Source of the DNA: Sulfobacillus thermosulfidooxidans
GTDB lineage: Bacteria; Bacillota; Sulfobacillia; Sulfobacillales; Sulfobacillaceae
Length of the DNA: 64,000 nucleotides
Reading direction: 5' to 3'
NCBI RefSeq assembly: GCF_001280565.1
Contig: NZ_LGRO01000001.1
Coordinates: 682,001-746,000 of the forward strand
Shown here piece after piece: positions 24,958-33,102 of this stretch. The notes beneath the pieces were generated by a model. That model was not told the origin of the DNA. It made no database searches and saw only the letters and a list, made by a program, of their open reading frames with translations. A program made the position numbers and the translations under genes. The stretch's first letter is position 1. Each line of letters starts with the position of its first letter.

Positions 24958-26049
24958 ATGATTATTTATTGGTATTTAGGACATATTGTCCGGTCTGGCC
25001 ATATCCTTCAAGAACCTTATATTGTCGTCCGTGATCATGTTGTATTTGATGTCGATAGACAAGGATGGGATCTGGGAATTCAACCCAACATGCCGGTTGA
25101 AGAAATTAAATGGCATTATCCTCAAGCTAAATGGATCCCTTGGCGCCCTGAAGATTATCAACAGACTTATAATTACCTATCATCTTGGCTGGAACAACAC
25201 ACGATTTCTTACCGACTGGAAGATGTCCGAGAAGGTTATTGGCAACAACCGGAAATCCGTTATGATGAATGGCGTCAATTAATTAAAGAGTTAGTACCAC
25301 GGTGGGCCTTACGTATTCGAATGGGAATATCTATTCACCCGTTGCTTTCGCGGTGGATTTCCTTATTTGGGGAAAAATATCCGCAGTGGGTGGAACGATG
25401 GCAAGAGGATGCACAAATTGCCTATGTTCTTCCATTACAGAATACTGAGAAAATGTGGGAAGAAATACCTTTAAAATGGTTTCCTCTTCTGCCTATGCGA
25501 ACAATCCAGGAATGGAAACGACGTGGATGGGACAAAGTCGGAGATGTTCCCCATGCCCATCAGCTTTTGCAAGAGCAGAAGAACTCGTTCTCATTGGCTT
25601 TTTATAAATCTCGGGAACCTATTCGTGTCACAATGGGTTTTGAAGAACCTCTTCAGCAGGGATTTCTAGAATTAATTCGCGACTTGGCATCGAAAGTGGG
25701 AGAGATTCTTCAAAAAAATCATCAAGGCAGCCGGTATTTTCGTATTATCTGGCAAGGTGATCAAGGGATCGAAGTTCGAGAACGTAAATGGCCTTTGCCT
25801 ACTCAAAATATTCAGCAAGTCGTGACGCGTTTTTTGTCTCTCGTTTTGCGTCTTCCTTCCGTTTATCTGGAACGTGTGACGTTGGAAGCCCATCATCCCG
25901 AGGCTTTAGATTCGGACCAGTTAATGTGGTGGGGCTCTATTCCGACACACCATATAGAAATGATACCTGGCTTATCGCCTATTTCCCGACGTGATCAATT
26001 ACTGCAATATTGGGATCCCTGGCGCCGTACTGTCGTCGGGAAGAACTAA
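24958..26049 (+). CDS. Degenerate Y-family polymerase-like protein (ImuB-like)
   Basis: 363 aa. The first about 75 residues track the Y-family N-terminus: a hydrophobic strand, PYIVVRDHVVFDVDRQG, a LGIQPNMPVEEIKWHYP segment (where active enzymes have AR-x-x-GI-x-x-GM and the A-x-x-x-CP helix), then DYQQTYNYLSSWL. The catalytic acidic motifs are absent: YLGHIV replaces DLDAFY, and no SIDE motif is visible. A helix-hairpin-like stretch (EWKRRGWDKVGDVPHAHQLL) lies mid-protein. This matches ImuB, an inactive adaptor of the ImuB-DnaE2 mutasome, though it is shorter and very divergent. ATG 24958 has GGAGAGA upstream and lies just after the LexA box. I saw no ImuA (RecA-like) gene. Confidence 0.7.
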   Translation: MIIYWYLGHIVRSGHILQEPYIVVRDHVVFDVDRQGWDLGIQPNMPVEEIKWHYPQAKWIPWRPEDYQQTYNYLSSWLEQHTISYRLEDVREGYWQQPEIRYDEWRQLIKELVPRWALRIRMGISIHPLLSRWISLFGEKYPQWVERWQEDAQIAYVLPLQNTEKMWEEIPLKWFPLLPMRTIQEWKRRGWDKVGDVPHAHQLLQEQKNSFSLAFYKSREPIRVTMGFEEPLQQGFLELIRDLASKVGEILQKNHQGSRYFRIIWQGDQGIEVRERKWPLPTQNIQQVVTRFLSLVLRLPSVYLERVTLEAHHPEALDSDQLMWWGSIPTHHIEMIPGLSPISRRDQLLQYWDPWRRTVVGKN

Positions 26050-26160
26050 AAACTCAATCGGCTAAATTAGACCTGGTTCTGGATCATTCAAGCTAAGAAA
26101 GACGAGGCTTTACCACCGATAGTTGCCGATAGTTTAAGAAGGAATTTACGAGGTTTTGTT

Positions 26161-26427
26161 ATGAATGGAACTTATTCGGGATTAGAAGATCAACCAAAAT
26201 CTCTGGTTAAAGTCGAACTAAAAGATCGTGTGCCTTACCGGTTCTGGTGGCACGGTCAATTTCATAAAATTATTCGCATTATTGATTATTGGCGAGATGT
26301 TTCGGAGTGGTGGCGTGGAGAACCTGAACTTTGGTTTTGGAGAGTGTTGACGGAGAATCAAGGAGTTTATGAATTAGTCTGTTACCCTCAAAGTAATCAA
26401 TGGTGGATTTATCGTGTTTACGATTAG
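26161..26427 (+). CDS. Small Trp-rich protein of the mutasome cassette (DUF6504-like)
   Basis: An 88-aa protein with PYRFWWHGQFHKIIRIIDYWR, then EWWRGEPELWFWRVLTE, VYELVCYP and a closing WWIYRVYD. This arrangement resembles small proteins (I recall DUF6504) encoded beside dnaE2 and imuB in actinobacteria. The function is not known. GAGG sits eight bases before the ATG. It lies 111 bases after the ImuB-like gene and 18 bases before the next small gene, in the same SOS-controlled unit. Confidence 0.72.
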   Translation: MNGTYSGLEDQPKSLVKVELKDRVPYRFWWHGQFHKIIRIIDYWRDVSEWWRGEPELWFWRVLTENQGVYELVCYPQSNQWWIYRVYD

Positions 26428-26445
26428 AAAGGCGGTGTAACTCTT

Positions 26446-26604
26446 ATGGGGAAGGTTATTGTCTTTCCAACAGCCACGACGCATTCAGCTCCTATTCGTA
26501 TCGGTCATCATGTTTTTCGTATTCGAAAAAATTCTCCTTTGGATCATCTTTACACTCGTGCGTTGCCCCTCATTAAAAAACTGCAGGCAATGGCTCTTCA
26601 ATAA
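26446..26604 (+). CDS. 52-aa small protein in the SOS mutasome cassette
   Basis: A short frame beginning MGKVIVFPTATTH and ending KKLQAMALQ, with a basic middle (HHVFRIRKNSP). The spacing (18 bases after the 88-aa gene, 43 before the polymerase start) and the ribosome binding site AAAGGCGG about ten bases upstream suggest that it is translated. I know no family for it. It could be a peptide adaptor, but this is speculation. Confidence 0.55.
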   Translation: MGKVIVFPTATTHSAPIRIGHHVFRIRKNSPLDHLYTRALPLIKKLQAMALQ

Positions 26605-26647
26605 AGTCAATAAGCATAATACCTAGGATCAAGAGGACTTGACCATC

Positions 26648-29600
26648 ATGACATTGACGCGTCCGGGAGCACACTTGCATGTACATTCGGCCTTTTCATT
26701 TCTCGAAGGGGCATCATTACCGCGTGATTTGATTAGGCAAGCGGCCGCAGAAAATATTACGACTATTGCTCTAACAGATACGCACCGCATATCCGGCATT
26801 GTGACATTTTTAAACGAAGCGAAACAGTTCGGAATTCGAGCTATAGTCGGCGCAGAAGTTGAGGTAGAGAACCTGGGACGTCTCGTTTTGCTTGTGCCAA
26901 ACACAGAGGGCTATTCCGCTTTAGTGTCGTTATTATCAGAGGCTCATCTTACATCGCCCCGCTTGAATCCTCGTGTCAGCTGGGACATGTTGGAGCATTA
27001 TGGGGCAGGGCTTGTGGCTTTAACGGGAGATCGCCGAGGAATTTTGGGACAGGCATGGTTTAAACAACAGAAGGCGCAAATGCCTGCGATTCTTGAACGA
27101 TTGGCAGCGATTTTTGGAAAATCTAATCTATTTATTGAAATGGCTGCTAATTATCTTCCTGGTGACGGTGCTTTTTTTCATGCGTTAACGGATTTGTCTG
27201 CCTGGAAAAAAATCCCGACTATAGCAACTTCTGCTGCTCACTATGCGGAGAAAAAAGATTTTGGGACTTTTGATTTATTGACATGTATCCGACTTGGGCA
27301 AAAGATTGAAGAGATTGATCCATCACGATATTTAAATGCCGAAAATTATATTAAGCCATGGTCGGCAATAGAAACGGCATTAAGTCGTTGGCCCCAAGCC
27401 TTATCTAATACGTTACAATTAGCGGAACGCTTAGAAACACCCAATATTTTAAACCAGCGTTATGCCCCTCATTTTGCCTTGCCCTCAAATGTGAGTGCTC
27501 AGGAATATCTTAGGACATTAGTCAAAAAAGGTGCCCAATGGCGATATAAGGATCGCCTTACGAAAGTATGGCCACGTATTGAACACGAACTAAAAATTAT
27601 TGAGGCCTCAGGGTTTACCGAATATTTTCTTGTGGTCTGGGATGTTACGCGTTTTGCCAGAGAACATCACATTCGATTTGCGGGACGTGGATCGGCTGCT
27701 GATTCTGTCGTCGCGTATTGTTTAGGAATTACAGAGGTTGATGCATTTTCTCGCAATTTATTATTTGAACGATTTATGAGTCCGGAACGTCAAGAAATGC
27801 CAGATATTGATATAGATTTCGATGCGCGTTACCGGGATCAGGTGATTGCGTATGTTCACAGCCGATATGGAGAAGAACATGTGGCGCGGGTGGCCACGTA
27901 TCAAACTTTTCGTCAACGTTCGGCTCTGCGTGAAGTGGGAAAAGTCTTAGGATTTCCCACTGAAGAGTTAGACCGCGTGGCGAAATCACTTCCCGAAGGC
28001 TCTCTATCCCATATTATTGCTCATTGGAATGAGATTCCTGAGCTGAGACAATATCCAGAACACTCTAAACTCCAAACTCTCTTGCAATGGGCAGCAAAAA
28101 TTGAAGGGTTACCTCGTCATATTGGAACGCATTTAGGAGGTGTTGTGATTAGTGATCGGCCGTTATCCGCCATTAGCCCGCGCGAAATCTCGCAAAAAGG
28201 TGTACAAATTATTCAATTTGATAAACGTGATGTGGAGACATTAGGACTGCTGAAATTAGATTTATTGGGATTGAGAACTTTTACGGCTATTGATATTGCA
28301 ACACAAACTATCTTGCAAGATACACCGGATTTTTCTTATGATGCGATTCCATTACATGACGTAAAGACCTATGAACAATTGCAACAAGGAGAGGGAATTG
28401 GGGTTTTTCAACTTGAAAGTCCAGCTCAACGGTCATTAGCTCTCAGATTGCAGCCTGATCGTTGGGAGGATATTGTCGCGAGTCTTGCATTAATTCGGCC
28501 GGGACCTATTAAGGGGAATATGGTGGATCCCTTTATTGCCCGAAGACAAGGGCGAGAACCTGTAACCTATTTGCATCCAGCATTGGAACCGATTTTGTCT
28601 AAAACGTATGGTGTTGTGCTTTTTCAAGAACAAGTGATTGCCATTGCGAGCACTTTAGCCGGATTTACTCCCGGAGAAGCCGATGCCTTAAGACGGGTGA
28701 TGACTCATGCCCGGTCGGTTGAAGATATGCAAGAACTCGGACAAAAATTCAAAGCAAAAGCCCAACAACGAGGTGTGCCAATAAATGTTGCTGAGGCGGT
28801 GTTTCAACAAATTGTGGGATATGCCAGTTATGGATTTAATGAAGCACATGCCACAGCTTTTGCGGAAACGGCGTACCGTACGGCTTATCTTTTAAGGCAT
28901 TATCCTACAGAGTATTTTATGGGATTACTTAATGCGGAGCCACTCGGTTATTATCCTATTGATGTGCTTTTGGTAGAAGCTAGGCGTCGTGGCATTGAAA
29001 TTTATCCTATTGATATTAATCAGAGTGATGTCGGCGTCACAAAAGTGGGAGAAAAGGCTTTGCGAATCGGGCTTGGGTTTATTAAGCATATAGGATTGAA
29101 TTTAGCTAAGCGAATTGTCAGTAACCGGCCAAAAGAAGGATTTCATTCACCACGACAATTGCTTGATATGGGATTAACGGTGGCTCAAGCGACAATAACC
29201 ATTCATATTGGCGCGTGGGATAGCCTCAATGTTCCCCGGGATGTTTTAATAGAGGATTTATTGTTACCGCAGGGTCTCTATTTAAGGGCACGTCATGTCA
29301 AACCGGTTCACCCGCCTTCTTTGACCACACAAAATGCATGGGACTATCAATATTGCGGGTTTGGACAACATCAGCAATGGATGGCACCGTGGCGCAAATA
29401 TCTTCGCCGTCAAGGATTTCTGTCGACGTCAGATATACGCCAGATGAAAACTGGACGTTTTGCTCGTTGTGTAGGATTATTAATTCGCCCTCATCGTCCG
29501 CCAACACGGAGTGGGAAGACTGTCGTATTTTTTTCTGTTCTAGATGAAACGGGAGTTTTGGAAGCGCGGTTATCCCCTCAAGGTTATCAACAGTTTGGTC

Positions 29601-29713
29601 ATTTGCTATTTGGTCCAACTACATCGGTTATTATGGTGGGAGGACGCGTTGAAAGTCGTGGGATGGATGTGCGAACTATCACACCGTGGGCTTATCAAGA
29701 TATTCCCCAATGA
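26648..29713 (+). CDS. dnaE2: Error-prone DNA polymerase III alpha subunit (DnaE2-like)
   Basis: A 1021-aa C-family polymerase. The N-terminal PHP domain opens HLHVHSAFSFLEGASLP as in DnaE2. The motif that is TDH in metal-active PHP domains reads TDTH, so exonuclease activity is doubtful. The palm has MPDIDIDFDARYRDQV, with two catalytic Asp, and LGLLKLDLLGLRTFTA, with the third. GEADALRRVMTHAR is also present. The C-terminal OB domain (VVFFSVLDETGVLEARL) is followed by only about 50 residues, so it is shorter than replicative DnaE. ATG 26648 has AGAGGA ten bases upstream; TTG 26639 would be too close. It probably performs lesion bypass with the ImuB-like protein. Confidence 0.9.
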   Translation: MTLTRPGAHLHVHSAFSFLEGASLPRDLIRQAAAENITTIALTDTHRISGIVTFLNEAKQFGIRAIVGAEVEVENLGRLVLLVPNTEGYSALVSLLSEAHLTSPRLNPRVSWDMLEHYGAGLVALTGDRRGILGQAWFKQQKAQMPAILERLAAIFGKSNLFIEMAANYLPGDGAFFHALTDLSAWKKIPTIATSAAHYAEKKDFGTFDLLTCIRLGQKIEEIDPSRYLNAENYIKPWSAIETALSRWPQALSNTLQLAERLETPNILNQRYAPHFALPSNVSAQEYLRTLVKKGAQWRYKDRLTKVWPRIEHELKIIEASGFTEYFLVVWDVTRFAREHHIRFAGRGSAADSVVAYCLGITEVDAFSRNLLFERFMSPERQEMPDIDIDFDARYRDQVIAYVHSRYGEEHVARVATYQTFRQRSALREVGKVLGFPTEELDRVAKSLPEGSLSHIIAHWNEIPELRQYPEHSKLQTLLQWAAKIEGLPRHIGTHLGGVVISDRPLSAISPREISQKGVQIIQFDKRDVETLGLLKLDLLGLRTFTAIDIATQTILQDTPDFSYDAIPLHDVKTYEQLQQGEGIGVFQLESPAQRSLALRLQPDRWEDIVASLALIRPGPIKGNMVDPFIARRQGREPVTYLHPALEPILSKTYGVVLFQEQVIAIASTLAGFTPGEADALRRVMTHARSVEDMQELGQKFKAKAQQRGVPINVAEAVFQQIVGYASYGFNEAHATAFAETAYRTAYLLRHYPTEYFMGLLNAEPLGYYPIDVLLVEARRRGIEIYPIDINQSDVGVTKVGEKALRIGLGFIKHIGLNLAKRIVSNRPKEGFHSPRQLLDMGLTVAQATITIHIGAWDSLNVPRDVLIEDLLLPQGLYLRARHVKPVHPPSLTTQNAWDYQYCGFGQHQQWMAPWRKYLRRQGFLSTSDIRQMKTGRFARCVGLLIRPHRPPTRSGKTVVFFSVLDETGVLEARLSPQGYQQFGHLLFGPTTSVIMVGGRVESRGMDVRTITPWAYQDIPQ

Positions 29714-29751
29714 TATAAGAACGAGTTCTAAAACATAGGAAGGAGATGTGA

Positions 29752-30294
29752 ATGGATACAGGCGCGAAGTTTGACTGGACAGAACCGGTTTATGATTTTC
29801 GGCGTCGTGGAACGTTTATCATTTCCACATCGGATGGAGAAAAAAGTCATATGCATAATGGGTGCTGGATTAGCCCTATGTCGCATAAACCTCCGCGTAT
29901 GGGTATTGCTATGGCCAAAGAAATGGAAGGAGCAGTAATTGTTCAACGCGGACGCCGCATAGGTCTGTCGTTAGTGGCCGCAGACCAAAAAGATTTGTTA
30001 ATACGTTTTCTGCAAGGAGCCCAGACTCCGGAGAAACTAGGACTCAATGAGATTGTTTATGGCGAACATACGGGAGTGCCTCTATGGGCTAACGCTGTCG
30101 CACATTTTGAATGCTGGATTGATGACTGGATTGATTTAGGAGATTTTTATTGGCTAATAGGCAATACGGTCACAGCTAAAATCATTCGGGAAGTCCCGGA
30201 CTTGTTAGTGAATGATATTGGCGCTATCACCAAAGTCAAAATGCCATTTCGAGGTTATGCAGATGTGAGAATATTGCCTGAGCGCCCAAATTAA
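29752..30294 (+). CDS. Flavin reductase-like (FMN-binding split barrel) protein
   Basis: A 180-aa protein resembling flavin reductase domains: GTFIISTSDGEKSHMHNGCWISPMSHKPP corresponds, in pieces, to the strand-turn-strand that binds FMN, followed by RMGIAMAKEMEG. The middle and end (GVPLWANAVAHFECWID, then FYWLIGNTVTAKII) fit the same fold. It probably binds FMN and reduces it or uses it for redox chemistry. GGAAGGAG lies seven bases before ATG. It follows dnaE2 by 38 bases and could be co-transcribed with the SOS cassette. Confidence 0.75.
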   Translation: MDTGAKFDWTEPVYDFRRRGTFIISTSDGEKSHMHNGCWISPMSHKPPRMGIAMAKEMEGAVIVQRGRRIGLSLVAADQKDLLIRFLQGAQTPEKLGLNEIVYGEHTGVPLWANAVAHFECWIDDWIDLGDFYWLIGNTVTAKIIREVPDLLVNDIGAITKVKMPFRGYADVRILPERPN

Positions 30295-30353
30295 GTAACA
30301 GTTGGCATAAAATTCTTCACAATTTAAAAGGATTTTTTTAATCAGATCGCGAA

Positions 30354-30380
30354 CAGTACAGGATAAATTGGACTGTACTG
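30354..30380. promoter_or_regulatory. Palindrome before the GGDEF gene
   Basis: CAGTACAG and CTGTACTG flank an 11-base centre, ending directly at the GGGAG ribosome binding site of the gene at 30391. It could be an operator or an RNA hairpin that limits translation. Confidence 0.5.
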
Positions 30381-30390
30381 GGAGATAACG

Positions 30391-31521
30391 ATGCGCGAAG
30401 GTTCAATATGGCAACGTTTTGATACCGATGACGTGATATGGGCGTCTCGTTCGTTAGAATGGACGTTAGCAGCAATATTTGCTGTGACCATGCCATTTAG
30501 ATGGATTGTTTGGATTATCGTGGGATTATATTGGGCAACGTCTTTAATTGTGCGACAAGGCCGTCACAACAAGAATATGCTTAGCCGATTTAATATGGTG
30601 ATGATTCCCATCGATGTTGTTCTTATATCGGTGGGAATTCACGTTACCGGCGGATTTGCTAGTCAAGGGTTTTTGTTATATACCCTTGATTTATTATTCT
30701 TGGCGGTTTATTCTTCTATTCTTTGGGCCACATGGGGAACTCTCGGCATCTTAATTGCCTATGCGTTAGCGTCTCATGGTTGGGACAATTGGCAATTTTG
30801 GTGGCGGGAATTAATCCTTGGCTTTTTAGGCATCACGGCTACTGCCTTAGGCTTGTCACTGCGGCAAACACTACGTGCACTGTATAACAGTAGTTTGCCC
30901 ATGGAACAAATTCAAGCCTTAAAAAGTTTGCAGGAGTCGGTCGTTAAACTGTCAAGCTTACCAGCCGTGGTACAGACGATTTTACAAACAGGACTCCAAC
31001 TCCTCGATACCGAAGCGGGTTATGCAGCCAAATGGACCGCATCAGGAAAACTCAAATTGATTGCCCAAATCGGATTAAATACCGAAGGGGAATGGGATCC
31101 CCGCGAAAGCTATGAACTGTCCGCGTTAACATCTTTAGAGATTACGTATTTTAAAAATTTATCCAGCCACGAGGCGGTCAAGGTGGGACATGGTCTGTTA
31201 GCCCGTGGCTATCGGGAATTAGCTTTGATTCCTTTAAAGGACGGCGATCAAATTATTGGAGTTTTAGCTTTTGCTGGTATACGAAAAAAGAATCCTTTAA
31301 TTGATCATCGCGTTATTCTTGAAGGACTTGCGGATATGGTCGTGAATCAAATTCGTTTTGAAAGCGCGCAAGCCAATTCTCTCAAACGGGGGAGACTACT
31401 GGCAGTTTTGGAGCGTGTCGGGCGGATTGTTAACCGCAACTTAGAAATGGGGACACTCTTGCGCTCCTTGCATCAAGCCGTGGCTGACGAACTTGAAACC
31501 GATTCTTTTTTGTGGCTTTAA
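30391..31521 (+). CDS. Membrane GAF-GGDEF signalling protein, N-terminal part (frameshifted)
   Basis: 376 residues: about six membrane helices (residues 25-170), a GAF domain (about 195-320), and the start of a second GAF domain that stops at SFLWL. The reading continues in the -1 frame from position 31512. With one more base in the T6 tract (31506-31511) the junction would read DSFFVALTIP, as expected inside a GAF domain. GGGAG is six bases before the ATG. Either the gene is inactivated, the break is a sequence error, or a -1 shift at T_TTT_TTG restores the full 657-aa protein. Confidence 0.85.
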   Translation: MREGSIWQRFDTDDVIWASRSLEWTLAAIFAVTMPFRWIVWIIVGLYWATSLIVRQGRHNKNMLSRFNMVMIPIDVVLISVGIHVTGGFASQGFLLYTLDLLFLAVYSSILWATWGTLGILIAYALASHGWDNWQFWWRELILGFLGITATALGLSLRQTLRALYNSSLPMEQIQALKSLQESVVKLSSLPAVVQTILQTGLQLLDTEAGYAAKWTASGKLKLIAQIGLNTEGEWDPRESYELSALTSLEITYFKNLSSHEAVKVGHGLLARGYRELALIPLKDGDQIIGVLAFAGIRKKNPLIDHRVILEGLADMVVNQIRFESAQANSLKRGRLLAVLERVGRIVNRNLEMGTLLRSLHQAVADELETDSFLWL

Positions 31522-32363
31522 CGATACCCAATGATCCCGGCCATATTCTGATGCAATATTTATTTGATGAGGGGAAAGAATATCCTCCAGAAGTTCTCGC
31601 GATTGGCCCTGGAACACCGACGGAACAGGTCTTATTACGGAATGAACCCTTATTACTGCGAGATAATATGGGAGCCTCGCAACTGACGGGATCGTTCCGC
31701 GTTCCCAAAAGTGCGATTTTTTCGCCGTTAATGTATGAAGGGCGGATAATCGGAGCCATGTCGGTGCAATCATATCGCATCGATTATGATGACGACCATA
31801 TGGAGTTTGTGTCGTCTGTAGCCTCGCAAGCCGCTATAGCTATTCAAAATGCCCAATTGTACCAAAAAACCGAGTCGATTGCTTTAACCGACTATCTCAC
31901 TAATCTCGGTAATTCTCGTCATTTTTCCCTCGTTTTGCGTTCCGCAGTCGACTACGCAGTAGCAACAAATACGTCGTTGTCTCTTCTTCTGATCGACTCA
32001 GATAGCCTAAAACAAATTAACGATCGATATGGACATGTTGCTGGTGACACGCATCTCCAAATGTTGGCGAACGTTATTCGCCGAAGTATTCGTGATCGGG
32101 ACACGGCCTGCCGTTATGCAGGCGATGAGTTTGTGATTATTTTACCGGAAACGGCCTTGGACGAAGCGGTTCGCGTGGGCGAACGTATTCGTCGCGAAAT
32201 GGATGGAAAGTTTGCCTGGAAAGATTCTATGATTGGCGCAACAATAAGTGTTGGGGCGGCGGAATTCCGTCCGCCGATGACCGCAGAGGAATTATTTGCT
32301 GCAGCGGACCGCGCAATGTATGCAGCAAAACGTCAAGGAAAAAATCGCGTAGCCGCTGGTTGA
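31512..32363 (+). CDS. GAF-GGDEF diguanylate cyclase, C-terminal part (frameshifted)
   Basis: This is the remainder of the second GAF domain (IFSPLMYEGRIIGAMSVQS, then FVSSVASQAAIAIQNAQLY), followed by a GGDEF domain from about residue 125. The signature is AGDEF in CRYAGDEFVIILPET, a form that is often active, with the nucleotide-binding DSDSLKQINDRYGHVAGD upstream. It would make cyclic di-GMP from two GTP. No ribosome binding site precedes the GTG at 31512, so independent translation is unlikely; it belongs with the preceding frame. Confidence 0.85.
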   Translation: MALTIPNDPGHILMQYLFDEGKEYPPEVLAIGPGTPTEQVLLRNEPLLLRDNMGASQLTGSFRVPKSAIFSPLMYEGRIIGAMSVQSYRIDYDDDHMEFVSSVASQAAIAIQNAQLYQKTESIALTDYLTNLGNSRHFSLVLRSAVDYAVATNTSLSLLLIDSDSLKQINDRYGHVAGDTHLQMLANVIRRSIRDRDTACRYAGDEFVIILPETALDEAVRVGERIRREMDGKFAWKDSMIGATISVGAAEFRPPMTAEELFAAADRAMYAAKRQGKNRVAAG

Positions 32364-32437
32364 ATGTTGACCATAGACCATGGGGATGATAAAATTGCTT
32401 TTGTTGCGACGCCAACAAACGAGCCGAAAGAAAAGTC

Positions 32438-32466
32438 TTGACCGAAGACCATGAGGTCTTTATAAT
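32438..32466 (+). promoter_or_regulatory. Promoter of the tRNA cluster
   Basis: TTGACC (32438-32443), 17-base spacer, TATAAT (32461-32466), 35 bases before the first tRNA. Confidence 0.9.
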
Positions 32467-32500
32467 AAGAAAGCGCGGTTCGCAGTGGACAGTGGCAAAT

Positions 32501-32576
<76 letters not shown>

Positions 32577-32578
32577 AA

Positions 32579-32654
32579 GACCCCATGGTCTAGAGGCCTA
32601 GGACATCACCCTTTCAAGGTGGTAACGCGGGTTCGAATCCCGCTGGGGTCACCA
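32579..32654 (+). tRNA. tRNA-Glu (TTC)
   Basis: Acceptor GACCCCA/TGGGGTC, anticodon loop CTTTCAA with TTC, T loop TTCGAAT, and encoded CCA. Confidence 0.97.
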
Positions 32655-32658
32655 AATT

Positions 32659-32735
32659 GGGCCATTAGCTCAGCTGGTTAGAGCATCCGCCTTTTAAGCG
32701 GAGTGTCGAAGGTTCGAATCCTTCATGGCCCACCA
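32659..32735 (+). tRNA. tRNA-Lys (TTT)
   Basis: Acceptor GGGCCAT/ATGGCCC, anticodon arm CCGCC-TTTTAAG-CGG with TTT, and encoded CCA. Confidence 0.96.
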
Positions 32736-32740
32736 AAATT

Positions 32741-32817
32741 AGGCCAGTAGCTCGAATTGGTAGAGCAGCGGACTCCAAATCCGCGGGTTGGGGGTTCGAG
32801 TCCCTCCTGGCCTGCCA
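32741..32817 (+). tRNA. tRNA-Trp (CCA)
   Basis: Acceptor AGGCCAG/CTGGCCT, anticodon arm CGGA-CTCCAAA-TCCG with CCA, T loop TTCGAGT, discriminator G, and encoded CCA end. Confidence 0.97.
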
Positions 32818-32822
32818 GATAT

Positions 32823-32896
32823 GCGGGTGTAGCTCAATGGTAGAGCCTCAGCCTTCCAAGCTGATTACGTGGGTTCGATTCCCATCACCCGCTCCA
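32823..32896 (+). tRNA. tRNA-Gly (TCC)
   Basis: Acceptor GCGGGTG/CACCCGC, anticodon arm TCAGC-CTTCCAA-GCTGA with TCC, short D arm, discriminator T, and encoded CCA. Confidence 0.97.
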
Positions 32897-32901
32897 GTGT
32901 C

Positions 32902-32977
32902 GGGGCTTTAGCTCAGCTGGGAGAGCGCCTGCTTTGCACGCAGGAGGTCAGCGGTTCGATCCCGCTAAGCTCCACCA
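32902..32977 (+). tRNA. tRNA-Ala (TGC)
   Basis: Acceptor GGGGCTT/AAGCTCC, anticodon arm CCTGC-TTTGCAC-GCAGG with TGC, and encoded CCA. It is the second alanine isoacceptor in the cluster. Confidence 0.97.
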
Positions 32978-32992
32978 TTATTCAATTCATAT

Positions 32993-33068
32993 TGGGGAGT
33001 CGCCAAGTTGGTAAGGCACGGGACTTTGGATCCCGCATTCGCAGGTTCGAGTCCTGCCTCCCCAGCCA
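32993..33068 (+). tRNA. tRNA-Gln (TTG)
   Basis: Acceptor TGGGGAG/CTCCCCA, anticodon arm CGGGA-CTTTGGA-TCCCG with TTG, discriminator G, and encoded CCA. Confidence 0.97.
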
Positions 33069-33078
33069 TTTTATGACA

Positions 33079-33102
33079 CCGCAAGCGATTGCGGGTTTTT
33101 TT
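33079..33102 (+). terminator. Intrinsic terminator of the tRNA cluster
   Basis: CCGCAA/TTGCGG with a GCGA loop, followed by seven T residues, eleven bases after tRNA-Gln. Confidence 0.93.

Noticed and set aside
29706-29720. GAACGAGTTC as a second LexA box after dnaE2
   Set aside because: The half-sites are two bases apart, not four as required for the Firmicute LexA consensus.
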